Part shown: positions 40,327-49,253 of the stretch, one piece after another | Numbering within the stretch: position 1 is the stretch's first letter | How the letters are laid out: every line of letters begins with the position of its first letter | NCBI GenBank assembly: GCA_024684375.1 | Contig: JAIKWZ010000051.1 | Coordinates: 124,001 to 188,000 of the forward strand | Source: Clostridiales bacterium | Lineage (GTDB): Bacteria; Bacillota; Clostridia; Christensenellales; Aristaeellaceae | Length of the DNA: 64,000 bases | Direction: 5' to 3' | Position numbers and translations under genes: made by a program | Notes under the pieces: generated by a model | What the model was told of the DNA's origin: nothing | The model's database searches: none | What the model saw: the letters and a program-made list of their open reading frames with translations, nothing else

Positions 40327-43107
40327 ATGACAGGCTTTTTATATACCGTGCTGTCGCTTTCCGTCGCGGGCAGCGCGCTGGGGCTGATAGTGCTCCTGCT
40401 GTCGAAACTGGCGGGAAAGAAGCTCTCCAGCCGCTTTGTTTACCTGTGCTGGGCGCTGGTCATACTGCGCTTCGCGCTGCCGCTGAACGGGATAATAGGC
40501 GTGAGCTTCGTAAAAGCAGCTCCTTCCGTGCAGACGCAGGCTGCGGAAAGCGGCGCGGGAATGTACGTATCCCCGCTGACCCGCACAGAGGGCGTGCTTA
40601 CACGTGAAAACGTCAAAGAAAACCTGCTTAAACGCAGAGAAAGTGAGCAGGATCACTCAGCCGATGCTGTCAGGATGGGAAACACTGCTTCCGAGAGAAG
40701 CACATGGTCTGCCGCAGAGCTTTACACGGCTCCGGAATTCTGGTTCGGTGTCTGGCTGGCCGGCGCGCTTCTGAGCCTGGGCGGTACGGTAGTGAGCTTT
40801 GCCCGTTTCAGGCGGCTGCTGTACAGAACGCTAAAACCCGCGCGGATGCTTGACAGTCAGGTACTGAACGCGCTCAATGCCGCCCCGTTCCCCGCGCTTT
40901 ACCGCTCAGACAGAGTGGGCACTACTGTGCTGATGGGGCTGATGAGGCCGGTGATAATCCTGCCGGACAGGGAGTACTCCTCCGACGACCTCGACCGCAT
41001 ACTCAGACACGAGCTTACACATTACCGCAGAGGCGATCTGGCCATCAAGTGGCTGCAGACGCTGGTGTACGCCGTGCACTGGTTCAATCCTCTGGTATAC
41101 CTGTTCCGCGCCCAGACTACACTGTATTGCGAACTGAGCTGCGACCAGAAGCTGCTCAAGCGCATGGACCGGAACGACAAGCAGTCCTACGGCGAGCTGC
41201 TGCTTAACCTCGCCGCGGACATGGCGCTTCCAAGACGCGTGATTGCTGTAAGCTTTACGACACGGAAGCGCGATCTGAAAGAAAGGTTGGTACAGATAAT
41301 GACATTCAAGAAACTTGGAAAACAGGCGCTGGCGCTGAGCCTGGCCGCGCTGATGGCGATAGTGGGCTGCGCTTTTGCGCTGGGCCCGGCCAAAGCGGCT
41401 TCCGCAGATGACAAGAAACCCGCTTCCCAAACCGTTTACGAAACCATAAACGTATCCACCGTGGATGAATTCATCGCCGCTATAGGCAGCGACCGCAAGA
41501 TCGTGCTCGCTCCAGGCGAATATGACTTAAGCGCGGCAAAAGGCTATTCCCGTTCTCAGGGCGAACACTATTACTGGGAGGACACTTACGGCGACGGTTT
41601 TGCGCTCGTGCTCGATACCGTCAAGAACCTGACCATAGAGGGTGAAGGCGGCGCGGAGCAGGTCAGCATAGTTACCCGTCCCCGCGAGGCGGCGGTGTTA
41701 AGGCTGCTGGGCGCAAGCGGCGTGACCATCGACGGCGTGACCGTGGGCCATACCATTCTGCCGGACGCCTGCCAGGGAGCGGTTATAAACCTGTACGGCT
41801 GCCGTGACGTGCAGATAAATAACAGCGTGCTGTTCGGCTGCGGCACTGTAGGCATACAGGCCAGCGAGTGCTGGAAGCTCAAGTGCGAAAACACACTGAT
41901 CAAGGAGTGCACCACGGCGGCTATGGAGATCACCAACAGCTATGACGTCACCTTCGATAAATGCGAATTCCGTGACATCAGGGCTCACGACGGATATCCG
42001 GGGCTTTATGTGATAAGCACGTACAACACGACTTTCCTGGGCGTGTACAACACAGAAATACACGACAATTATGTGGACTGCCTGGTGGAGAGCTCAAACT
42101 CCCACGGCGTGGAACTGGCGGGCTGCCGTGTGCATGACAACAAGGTGAGCACTGGCTTCAGGATGTCCGGTGACAGCATGGCAGTAGAAGGCTGCGAGTT
42201 CAAAAACAACAACCTTACTGCCGACAATTGGTTCGGCTACGACAATAAGTATGTGTTTACTCAAGAAGGACAAACACTGTTTGCCGAGGATCTTGGAAAA
42301 ATGCAGTGGGCGGAGTTCAATGCTCCAGAGAAGGTCCTGACGAATCCCGAAAGGCCGGAAGGGAAGCGCCTTGACGACGGCACGACCGAGTACCACGTAA
42401 CCAACACGGACGAATTGCTTGCCTGCCTGGGCAGCGACAGCGTGATCTACCTCGACGGCGAGAGCTTCGAGCTTTCCTCCGCGACCGCATACGGCGGCGA
42501 GAGCGGGGAATTCTATTACTGGATGCAGTGCTACGACGGCTACGAGCTGGTGCTGATAGGTATCGACAACATGAAGATCGTCGGCCTGGACGGCAAATCC
42601 CGTGTGGAAACGATGCCGAGATCCGTGGACGTGATGGCCTTAAAGTATTGCAGCAACGTCACCATTGAAAACCTGGTGCTGGGGCACATCAAGGGCGCGG
42701 GTGGTTGCACAGGCGACGTAGTTTCCTTTACGGGCTGCGAAAAGTGCACCCTCAGCAACTGCGAGATCTACGGCTGCGGCGTGAACGGCGTGAACGCATT
42801 CGCCAGCGTGGACATCCACGTTAACGACAGCGAGATATACGAGTGCAGCAATTATGCCGCGGTGATCAGCGACTGCGAAGGCACCCAGTTCAACGACGTC
42901 ACCATCCGCGACTGCGGCTCCAACAGCATCGAGACACAGCGCTGCCGCGTGGTGTTCAGCGGCACCACCTACTACAGCGAAGGCTATGTTCCCGCCAATT
43001 ATTATGACGAATATGATTACGATGGGGAAATGCCTGATTACTATGATGGAACGTATTGGAGCTATTACGGTGAAGCGGTAGAGCCTGAGATCGAAGTACA
43101 GGATTGA
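40327..43107 (+). CDS. BlaR1-like M56 membrane peptidase with duplicated beta-helix sensor
   Basis: 926 aa from ATG 40327 (GGAGGGAG upstream; an in-frame extension to 40285 overlaps the repressor gene). Residues 1-360 are a BlaR1/MecR1 membrane part: helices near 7-27, 36-56, 136-157 and 333-353, the zinc site HELTH (228-232) and the third ligand region CELSCDQ (Glu269). In BlaR1 this protease acts on the cytoplasmic side and leads to BlaI cleavage. Instead of a penicillin-binding domain, residues 366-640 and 655-926 form two homologous right-handed beta-helix modules (VTIDGVTVGH, VQINNSVLFGCG; VTIENLVLGH, CTLSNCEIYGCG) rich in Cys and Asn, placed outside the cell. A glycan or wall polymer ligand is likely but inferred. 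Confidence 0.9.
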   Translation: MTGFLYTVLSLSVAGSALGLIVLLLSKLAGKKLSSRFVYLCWALVILRFALPLNGIIGVSFVKAAPSVQTQAAESGAGMYVSPLTRTEGVLTRENVKENLLKRRESEQDHSADAVRMGNTASERSTWSAAELYTAPEFWFGVWLAGALLSLGGTVVSFARFRRLLYRTLKPARMLDSQVLNALNAAPFPALYRSDRVGTTVLMGLMRPVIILPDREYSSDDLDRILRHELTHYRRGDLAIKWLQTLVYAVHWFNPLVYLFRAQTTLYCELSCDQKLLKRMDRNDKQSYGELLLNLAADMALPRRVIAVSFTTRKRDLKERLVQIMTFKKLGKQALALSLAALMAIVGCAFALGPAKAASADDKKPASQTVYETINVSTVDEFIAAIGSDRKIVLAPGEYDLSAAKGYSRSQGEHYYWEDTYGDGFALVLDTVKNLTIEGEGGAEQVSIVTRPREAAVLRLLGASGVTIDGVTVGHTILPDACQGAVINLYGCRDVQINNSVLFGCGTVGIQASECWKLKCENTLIKECTTAAMEITNSYDVTFDKCEFRDIRAHDGYPGLYVISTYNTTFLGVYNTEIHDNYVDCLVESSNSHGVELAGCRVHDNKVSTGFRMSGDSMAVEGCEFKNNNLTADNWFGYDNKYVFTQEGQTLFAEDLGKMQWAEFNAPEKVLTNPERPEGKRLDDGTTEYHVTNTDELLACLGSDSVIYLDGESFELSSATAYGGESGEFYYWMQCYDGYELVLIGIDNMKIVGLDGKSRVETMPRSVDVMALKYCSNVTIENLVLGHIKGAGGCTGDVVSFTGCEKCTLSNCEIYGCGVNGVNAFASVDIHVNDSEIYECSNYAAVISDCEGTQFNDVTIRDCGSNSIETQRCRVVFSGTTYYSEGYVPANYYDEYDYDGEMPDYYDGTYWSYYGEAVEPEIEVQD

Positions 43108-43171
43108 CGCTGCGCCTCAAAGCGCGCCGCCGGAGAGCATTGATCCGCGGCGGCGCGCTGCAAGGCGAAAG

Positions 43172-43215
43172 AAAACGGCGAAAGCGCGGGACGACCGCGC
43201 TTCCGCCGTTTTTCT
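43172..43215 (+). terminator. Terminator after the BlaI/M56 operon
   Basis: Stem AAAACGGCG-A-AAGCGCGG / CCGCGCTT-C-CGCCGTTTT with one mismatch and a short loop, then TTTTTCTG. Just upstream (43121-43159) another 12-bp inverted repeat, AGCGCGCCGCCG / CGGCGGCGCGCT, is present without a T run. The stem can also serve the convergent M48 gene. Confidence 0.78.
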
Positions 43216-43222
43216 GTACGGT

Positions 43223-44446
43223 TTATTTCTTCATTGCATTTTCTATCGCCTCTATCCGCTGGGACATGGTCGGATGGGAATACTCCAGCCTGACGATCAC
43301 GGGTGAGGGAGCGAGGTTGGCGAAGTTGTCATGTGAAAGCTTTTTAAGGCCGCTTATCAGTGCTTCACCGCAGCCTTCCTTCACTGCGTGCAGGTCGGCC
43401 CTGTACTCATGGCGGCGGCTGACCCACGAAGAAAACATGCCGAACAGGGGCATGGTCACGCCCATTTCGATGCCAACAAGTATCATGGCAAAACCGTAGT
43501 TGACGCTCTCAAACCCGAAGTCGGTGTAGATCTGCTCAAAGCTGACGGTCAGCCAGGCGAGGCAGGCGATCATGAGCACCTGCAGGATCGACAGCGCCTG
43601 TCCCTTCAGGGTGTCCTTGTTAAGGCCGTGCCCCATTTCGTGGGCGAACACAGCCACGATCTCATCGGCGGTCATGGAGGAAACGAGGGTATCGTACAGC
43701 ACGATGGTCTTCATCTTTCCGAAACCGGTAAAGTAAGCGTTTGACTTGCTGGAGCGCCGGGAAGCGTCCATCACCTGTATCGCCCTGACGCTGTAACCGT
43801 TTTTTGTGAGCAGTGCGGTCAGCCTTTCCTTAAGTTCCCCGTCCTCAAGGGGAGTGAACTTGTTGAAGATCCTGCTGAAAACGGGATAAAGGAAAGTGAT
43901 AATAAGCACGATCGCAAACAGAGCGCAGGCAAATACCGCGATCAGCCACGCGCCGAGCCAGGTATGGAACAGCGCAAGCAGGCAGGCCAGACCGCAGGCG
44001 ATGATCAGGCTGATCACCGCCTGCTTAAGCTGATCCGCCACGAAGGTCTTAGAAGATGATCGGTTAAATCCGTACTTTTCCTCGATCTTCATGGTGTCTA
44101 TCCAGCCAAATGGGATATCGGCCAGCCATGAAACAAGCGTGTCGAATATGGAGACGCTCAACAGCGCAGGGTACATACCCTTGCCAAGTATCCCTTCCAC
44201 CGCGCTGTGGGCGTTAAGCAGCAGAAGCAGGAAACTCAGAATAAAGCCTGCAATGGAATGAAAGATCTCCAGAGTGCTCTTTTCACTGCTGTATTTTTTC
44301 CAGCACAGGTAGGTGTCGCGGTCGTACACGTCGCTTACGTTGGCCGGAATGGGGTTGCCAAAAGATCTGCGCTCCAGCAGCAGCTTCCACAGCCTGTAAA
44401 GGTTTATAAGGCACAACAGTATCAAGGCAAGCAGTTTGAAATCCAT
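43223..44446 (-). CDS. M48-family (Ste24/CAAX protease-like) membrane metallopeptidase
   Basis: 407 aa with about six to seven membrane helices and the zinc site HEMGH (269-273) in VAVFAHEMGHGLNKDTLKG. The third ligand is Glu348 in RRHEYRADLHAV. SNAYFTGFGKMKTIVLYDTL is the conserved strand before it, as in Ste24. Bacterial members take part in membrane protein quality control; prenyl-substrate cleavage is not expected. It lies 9 bp behind the biotin ligase gene. Confidence 0.92.
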   Translation of the reverse strand: MDFKLLALILLCLINLYRLWKLLLERRSFGNPIPANVSDVYDRDTYLCWKKYSSEKSTLEIFHSIAGFILSFLLLLLNAHSAVEGILGKGMYPALLSVSIFDTLVSWLADIPFGWIDTMKIEEKYGFNRSSSKTFVADQLKQAVISLIIACGLACLLALFHTWLGAWLIAVFACALFAIVLIITFLYPVFSRIFNKFTPLEDGELKERLTALLTKNGYSVRAIQVMDASRRSSKSNAYFTGFGKMKTIVLYDTLVSSMTADEIVAVFAHEMGHGLNKDTLKGQALSILQVLMIACLAWLTVSFEQIYTDFGFESVNYGFAMILVGIEMGVTMPLFGMFSSWVSRRHEYRADLHAVKEGCGEALISGLKKLSHDNFANLAPSPVIVRLEYSHPTMSQRIEAIENAMKK

Positions 44447-44455
44447 TTTGTCCTC

Positions 44456-45196
44456 CTAAATGTAGCCGTAAAGCCCTCTTACGCTGACCTCGCCGGACCG
44501 CACGCTCACTTTTCCGCGTGCGGTGCTGATAAGCAGAGAGCCGTCCGGGAGCAGTGCTTCGGCAGTACCTACAAGCTCCGAGCCGCCGTTTACCGCGCGG
44601 ACCTCGCGGCCAAGCGTGGCGGAAATAGGGGCGACCAGCGCGACGAGCTTTTCCTGACCGTCATTATACAGTATCTCTGCATATGCGTCAAATTTTGCGA
44701 GCGTGTCCAGCGCCACCTGACGGCTGTCGGTGACAAGCCCGGTCTCGATGAGCAGACTGGTCGCGAAAGGAAGCTCGGGAGGAAAGCTCTGCGCGTTCAG
44801 ATTGATGCCTATTCCGCACACCGCCCACCTGAGCGTGTCTCCGTCATAACCGCTTTCGCAGAGTATTCCGCACAGTTTTTTGCCGTTAAGTATCAGGTCA
44901 TTTGGCCATTTAATAAGTATTTCCTGCCCAGAGATCTTCCTTAGCACGTCCGCGGCCGCCAGCGCGCAGCAGAACACCAGTCCGCCCGCGTTCGCGCTTG
45001 TAAGCCGCCCGTCCTTTACCAGCACGGAAAACCAGGCGCCTTCTCCGGGTCGGCTGAGCCAATTCCTTCCCAGCCTGCCGCGCCCCGCCGTCTGGCATGA
45101 GGCTATGACCGCGGTGCCGTTTGGAGAATCCTCCGCGATCTGCTTTAAGCGGTCGTTGGTGGAATCCACGCTGTCAAGGAAAATGAGACTGCTCAT
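44456..45196 (-). CDS. birA: Biotin--[acetyl-CoA-carboxylase] ligase, monofunctional
   Basis: 246 aa from the second ATG at 45196, with AGGAG five bases upstream; the frame runs open to 45229. The biotin-protein-ligase motifs are DSVDSTND, the nucleotide/biotin loop GRGRLGRNW and KWPNDL with the catalytic-site Lys and Asp. A short C-terminal SH3-like domain is present (VNGGSELVGTAEALLPDGSLLI). The N-terminal DNA-binding domain of E. coli BirA is absent, so it should only biotinylate carrier proteins in the cytoplasm. It is followed by the M48 gene. Confidence 0.93.
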   Translation of the reverse strand: MSSLIFLDSVDSTNDRLKQIAEDSPNGTAVIASCQTAGRGRLGRNWLSRPGEGAWFSVLVKDGRLTSANAGGLVFCCALAAADVLRKISGQEILIKWPNDLILNGKKLCGILCESGYDGDTLRWAVCGIGINLNAQSFPPELPFATSLLIETGLVTDSRQVALDTLAKFDAYAEILYNDGQEKLVALVAPISATLGREVRAVNGGSELVGTAEALLPDGSLLISTARGKVSVRSGEVSVRGLYGYI

Positions 45197-45222
45197 CATA
45201 GCTCCTGTTACAAAGAATTTGC

Positions 45223-45251
45223 TTGACAAAAATGCCTGTCAGGTCTATATT
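45223..45251 (+). promoter_or_regulatory. Promoter of tRNA-Leu(UAG)
   Basis: TTGACA (45223-45228), 17-bp spacer, TATATT (45246-45251). The expected start is about 7 bp before the mature tRNA. It lies in the short gap before the divergent birA gene. Confidence 0.85.
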
Positions 45252-45264
45252 AACAAGGCTTTGC

Positions 45265-45347
45265 GCGGGTATGGCGGAATTGGCAGACGCGAAGGATTTA
45301 GGTTCCTTTACCCCTAAGGCGTGCAGGTTCAAGTCCTGTTACCCGCA
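45265..45347 (+). tRNA. tRNA-Leu (anticodon UAG)
   Basis: Acceptor GCGGGTA pairs with TACCCGC. The anticodon stem AAGGA/TCCTT encloses TTTAGGT with anticodon TAG, reading CUA. A long class II variable arm and a T-arm with GTTCAAGTC are present. The 3' CCA is not encoded (A then TTG). The last 19 bases overlap the end of the oppositely oriented comFC gene. Confidence 0.96.
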
Positions 45348-46090
45348 TTGCCCTGTTCGGTGAACGGGGCGTTTTCTTTCATTACGGCGCTTGCAAAGGT
45401 CAGCACGGTGACGCTTTCGCAGCCGGAGGCCAGCAGCGTCCTGGCGCATTCCGAAACGGTGGAACCGGTGGTACGCACGTCGTCGACCAGCAGGATGTTC
45501 TCGCCTTTGATCTGCCCGGCAACACGAAACGCGTTTTTCAGATTTTGCCGGCGCTCGCGTGTGGACAGACTCACCTGACTCCGCGTGAGTCTTACGCGCT
45601 TAAGCGCTTTAGATAAGGGGAGCCCCAGCCTGCGTGAAAGCGCTTTGCCCAGCTTTTCCGCCTGATTATAGCCCCTTAACATCCGTCTGAATGGGTGCAT
45701 GGGCACGGGAACGATAAGAGTATACCTGCTTTCACTGCCGGGCCCGAGCGTACAAAGCATTTCTTCAGCCATCCACTTGCTCAGGGCGTACGTCCCGTCA
45801 AACTTAAAACGGTGTACCAGTTCCCTTATGACGCCTCCATATTCGAACGCGCTGTAAGCGCAGAGCGAAGGCGGCGCTTTTTTTCCGCAGCCCTGGCATA
45901 CGTTCCCGCTAAGCACTTCTCCGCATTCGCGGCATATGTAGACCCGGGCATTGCCGGACAGGCGCAGCGGCTTCAGCTTGTCCCGGCAGGCGGAGCAGAT
46001 GAAGCCTTCTTCAGTACCCATCAGGCTTAAGCACCCCATGCAGACCGCCCGGGGCGCAAACAAGTATTCAGCGAAATTCCCTGGCTTCAT
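45329..46090 (-). CDS. comFC: ComF-family phosphoribosyltransferase-like protein
   Basis: 253 aa. The N-terminal zinc region has CxxC pairs (CMGC, CSAC, CREC, CQGC). The PRTase core carries LIVPVPMHPFRRMLRGYNQAEKL and the PRPP loop ILLVDDVRTTGSTV. ComFC is needed for DNA uptake or its processing in competent bacteria; homologues also occur in non-competent species. It overlaps the recD2 stop by 23 bp, so it ends the overlapped minus-strand operon. Its last codons run antisense through the tRNA-Leu terminator and the tRNA 3' end. Confidence 0.9.
   Translation of the reverse strand: MKPGNFAEYLFAPRAVCMGCLSLMGTEEGFICSACRDKLKPLRLSGNARVYICRECGEVLSGNVCQGCGKKAPPSLCAYSAFEYGGVIRELVHRFKFDGTYALSKWMAEEMLCTLGPGSESRYTLIVPVPMHPFRRMLRGYNQAEKLGKALSRRLGLPLSKALKRVRLTRSQVSLSTRERRQNLKNAFRVAGQIKGENILLVDDVRTTGSTVSECARTLLASGCESVTVLTFASAVMKENAPFTEQGNAGNRT
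45351..45380 (+). terminator. Terminator of tRNA-Leu(UAG), inside antisense comFC
   Basis: Stem CCCTGTTC / GAACGGGG (one T-G pair) with a GGT loop, then CG and TTTTCTTTC. It lies wholly within the last codons of comFC on the other strand. Confidence 0.85.
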
Positions 46091-48266
46091 ATGCGCATGC
46101 GTACAGCTTAAGCCGCGGACACAGGGATGAAAAGCGCCTTTCGATATAGTTGTTATTGACCATGCGCCGCACGCACTCTTCCTTTCCGACTATCACCACC
46201 AGCTTCTTTGCCCGCGTCACGGCGGTGTAGAGCAGATTGCGGGTCATGAGCATCTCGGGGCCGTTAAGCAGAGGCAGCACCACGCAGTCGAACTCGCTGC
46301 CCTGGCTTTTGTGGACACTTATGCAGTAGCTTAGCTCTAATTCCTCCAGCATGTCCTTTTCGTACACGGCCTCACGGCCGTCCTCAAAGCGCACGCTCAC
46401 GGTCTTGTCTTCCGGGTCGACGTCCGTTACATAACCTATGTCCCCGTTGAACACGCCCTGACCTTCCTCGCCGTCCCTGACCCAGCACAGGGAGTAATCG
46501 TTTTTGATCTGCATGACCTTGTCTCCGGAATAGAACGAGGTATCGCCGCGTTTGATGCAGGGACGGCCCGCCGCAGGGTTGAGCCTGCTCTGCAAAAGGG
46601 CGTTGAGCGCGTAGACCCCCGCGTCACCGCGCTTCATCGGACTCATCACCTGTATGTCGCGCATCGGGTCTAAACCCATGTACGCAGGCAGGCGACGTGT
46701 GACAAGACTTATGACTTCCTGCTGGGCATTTGCCGCGTCTGAAGATCTGGTGATATAAAAATCACTGTCTTTCTGGTTCATTACAGGCATTTCGCCTTTG
46801 TTTATCAAGTGGGCGTTGGTCACAATGCGGCTGCCGCCTTCCTGGCGGAACACCTCGCACAGGCGGCTGGTGGGTATGCGGCCGCACAGGATTATATCCT
46901 TTAGCACGTTGCCCGCGCCTACCGATGGCAGCTGATCCGCGTCGCCCGTAAGGATCAGCCGTACCGACGGCTTAAGCGCCCTGAGCAGGGCGCGCATGAG
47001 GAAAATGTCCACCATGGACATTTCATCGACGACCACGGTGTCGGCGTCAAGGGGATTGTCTTCGTTGACGTTGAAAGCCGCTTCCTCACCCATGGCGTAG
47101 CCCAGCAGGCGGTGGATCGTTTTGGCTTCCCTGCCCGTAGCTTCGCCTATGCGCTTAGCTGCCCTGCCGGTCGGCGCGCACAGGGCGACTTTTTCCTTGG
47201 CGGGGAGACACTCGAGTATGCCCTTTAACAGCGTGGTCTTGCCTGTGCCCGGACCGCCGGTAATGACAGACACGCGGTTCGACAGGCTCTGCTTCAGGGC
47301 CAGCTGCTGCGCTTTGGAAAGCACTGTGCCGTCAGACAGCGTTTCGGGCACGTCGCAGGGGCATTCAAAGCTGCCCATGAGGTTCAGCCTGACCAGCCGC
47401 ACAGCGATGTCCAGCTCGCACTCGTACACGTATTTCAGAAAAACTGCGTCCACGCCGTCCGTCTCTTCCCGCACGAGCCTGCCTTCCGCGATGAGCTGCT
47501 CCAGACGCAGGGAGAGACTGTCCACGGGGACCTTAAGCGCTTTTTCTGCCCGAAGAAGCAGTTCCGAACAGGGCAGGAACGTGTGTCCTTCACCGTTGAG
47601 CGCCTCAGTGAGCACGTATTTAATGCCGCTTTGGAGACGGCGCGGGTCTTCGGGGAAGTAACCCAGTCCGGACGCGATGGAGTCCGCAGTAAGAAAGCCT
47701 ATTCCTCTTATATCATCCGCCATGCGGTAAGGGTCGCTGCGGCACACAGTAACAGCGTCCCGGCCGTACTGCTTATAGATCTTCAGCGCTACGGAAGGGG
47801 AAATGCCCAGGGACAGGAAATACATAAGGATCTCCTGCCCGCCCCGCTTTTCCAGGTAGTCCGCGCTTATCCTGGCGGCCTTTACTTTGCCTATGCCATG
47901 CACCTGGGTCAGCCGTTCGGGATGCTCGTACATGATCTTCAGAGTTTCCGCGCCGAAGTGATCGACAATGCGCTTTGCGGTGTCCGGCCCTATGCCGGCT
48001 ATTCCGCCTGAGGAAAGATATTTGATGATCGCACCGGCTGTGGCGGGCTGGTCGAAGGAGAAACGGCTGACCTTGAGCTGCTCGCCGTAATCCGGATGAC
48101 GCGTCCATTCGCCTTCGAGCCTTACCAGGTCACCCTCCTGCGCAAAGGGCAGGGTGCCGAAGCAGGTGAACGCCTTGCCTTGTTCGGGTTTTATGACCAG
48201 CACGGAGTAGCCGTTGTCTTCGTTGCGGAATATCAGCGCGTCAACCCTTCCGGAGTATTCGGGCAT
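46068..48266 (-). CDS. recD2: ATP-dependent DNA helicase RecD2
   Basis: 732 aa from ATG 48266 (TTGGAGG six bases upstream; the frame extends to 48359 without need). The N-terminal OB-like part and tandem helix-hairpin-helix motifs (GIAGIGPDTAKRIVDHF, VHGIGKVKAARI, IRGIGFLTADSIA) are those of RecD2. Walker A is TGGPGTGKTTLL (336-347), Walker B VVDEMSMVD, and the UvrD-like C-terminal motif VHKSQGSEFD. It is a 5'-3' helicase acting in repair or mismatch processing. It overlaps both neighbours in the operon. Confidence 0.95.
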   Translation of the reverse strand: MPEYSGRVDALIFRNEDNGYSVLVIKPEQGKAFTCFGTLPFAQEGDLVRLEGEWTRHPDYGEQLKVSRFSFDQPATAGAIIKYLSSGGIAGIGPDTAKRIVDHFGAETLKIMYEHPERLTQVHGIGKVKAARISADYLEKRGGQEILMYFLSLGISPSVALKIYKQYGRDAVTVCRSDPYRMADDIRGIGFLTADSIASGLGYFPEDPRRLQSGIKYVLTEALNGEGHTFLPCSELLLRAEKALKVPVDSLSLRLEQLIAEGRLVREETDGVDAVFLKYVYECELDIAVRLVRLNLMGSFECPCDVPETLSDGTVLSKAQQLALKQSLSNRVSVITGGPGTGKTTLLKGILECLPAKEKVALCAPTGRAAKRIGEATGREAKTIHRLLGYAMGEEAAFNVNEDNPLDADTVVVDEMSMVDIFLMRALLRALKPSVRLILTGDADQLPSVGAGNVLKDIILCGRIPTSRLCEVFRQEGGSRIVTNAHLINKGEMPVMNQKDSDFYITRSSDAANAQQEVISLVTRRLPAYMGLDPMRDIQVMSPMKRGDAGVYALNALLQSRLNPAAGRPCIKRGDTSFYSGDKVMQIKNDYSLCWVRDGEEGQGVFNGDIGYVTDVDPEDKTVSVRFEDGREAVYEKDMLEELELSYCISVHKSQGSEFDCVVLPLLNGPEMLMTRNLLYTAVTRAKKLVVIVGKEECVRRMVNNNYIERRFSSLCPRLKLYACAYEAREFR

Positions 48267-48921
48267 AAACATCCTCCAATATGGCAGAAGACGGTATTCT
48301 TTCCAGACGCAGTTCCCTGTAATAGGCCAAAAAAGACGCGGCGAGCCAGACCAGTACACCTATAAGCAGCAGCGCGAACAGCAGCGCCAGCAAGGAAAAG
48401 AGCCTGCCATATCTTCCGCCGGTGCCTTCTTTCGCGTCTATGAGCGCGTTCTGCCTGCGCACCTCCGCATTAAGTGACGGCACGGAAAGGAATGAGGCGA
48501 TCTCACGCATTTCATGATCGCATTCACGCTTCAGCCCCGCCGCACCTGCAAGGCTGACAGCGCGGCTGTACAGGCTGTCCAGTTTTTTCACAGAACAGCG
48601 CATTAGACGCGAAGCGGTTCTGCGGGAAAGTTTTGCTCCGTCCAGCAGCATAGCGGCGCGCCTGACGGCGGTTATTTCACCTGAGAGCGAAGCGGAATTG
48701 TCGAGAAATTCGTAGGGCGTCCTCTCCGGGTCTGCAAGCCTGAGCGCCTCGCGGCGCACATATCTTAACGCGGTCTTGCGGCCAAGCCCTTCCGGGTACA
48801 GGGCAATGACCCGCGCGCACGCTTCACGGGCAGTTTTTTCTGCTGAAGTGATCGCGAAGGCGTACGCGAACATCTCCCGAACTATTCCGCTGTATGGCTC
48901 CGATACTGCTTTTTCGCTCAT
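48241..48921 (-). CDS. Membrane protein with ECF-sigma-like N-terminus, unknown function
   Basis: 226 aa. The first 130 residues are helical and spaced like ECF sigma regions 2 and 4 (AYAFAITSAEKTAREACARV; then LDGAKLSRRTASRLMRCSVKKLDSLYSRA with an HTH-like rhythm), but key promoter-contact residues are not obvious. One membrane helix lies at 173-200. The C-terminal tail after the helix would be outside the cell. It may be a degenerate, membrane-tethered sigma-like protein or simply helical. It overlaps its upstream neighbour by ATGA and recD2 by 26 bp. Confidence 0.6.
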   Translation of the reverse strand: MSEKAVSEPYSGIVREMFAYAFAITSAEKTAREACARVIALYPEGLGRKTALRYVRREALRLADPERTPYEFLDNSASLSGEITAVRRAAMLLDGAKLSRRTASRLMRCSVKKLDSLYSRAVSLAGAAGLKRECDHEMREIASFLSVPSLNAEVRRQNALIDAKEGTGGRYGRLFSLLALLFALLLIGVLVWLAASFLAYYRELRLERIPSSAILEDVYARILRKG

Positions 48922-49253
48922 TTTTTAGCCTTCCGTACGTTGCTTTCGTCGCCTGCCGCCGCACCGATTATCCCCATAAGCGCGCACAGCAGCATAAGCC
49001 CGCCTTCAGGAGCGAAGCCCATGGACGCGGCAAAGCCCGCGGCCGTGAGCGCCAGCGGGGGAGGCAGCCATGCCAAGTAGGGGTTGACGCCTTTCCTGAC
49101 CGCGAAATACGCGCAAAACAGTGAAAACAGGGGAGGAACGATCCATTTTACAGCGTTCATCCCGCGCCACAGCGGCCGCAGTATGAACACCGCCAGGCAG
49201 ACTATCAGGCACACGCAAAACTGCGCGGTGAGGATACAGATCCTGCGTTTCAT
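48918..49253 (-). CDS. Small membrane protein of unknown function
   Basis: 111 aa with three to four predicted membrane helices (about 6-25, 37-53, 61-78 and 82-98) and a basic tail NVRKAKK. No motif is recognised. Both ends overlap neighbours by ATGA (start in the GTPase-NYN gene stop, stop in the sigma-like gene start), so it must be co-translated in the operon. Confidence 0.65.
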   Translation of the reverse strand: MKRRICILTAQFCVCLIVCLAVFILRPLWRGMNAVKWIVPPLFSLFCAYFAVRKGVNPYLAWLPPPLALTAAGFAASMGFAPEGGLMLLCALMGIIGAAAGDESNVRKAKK

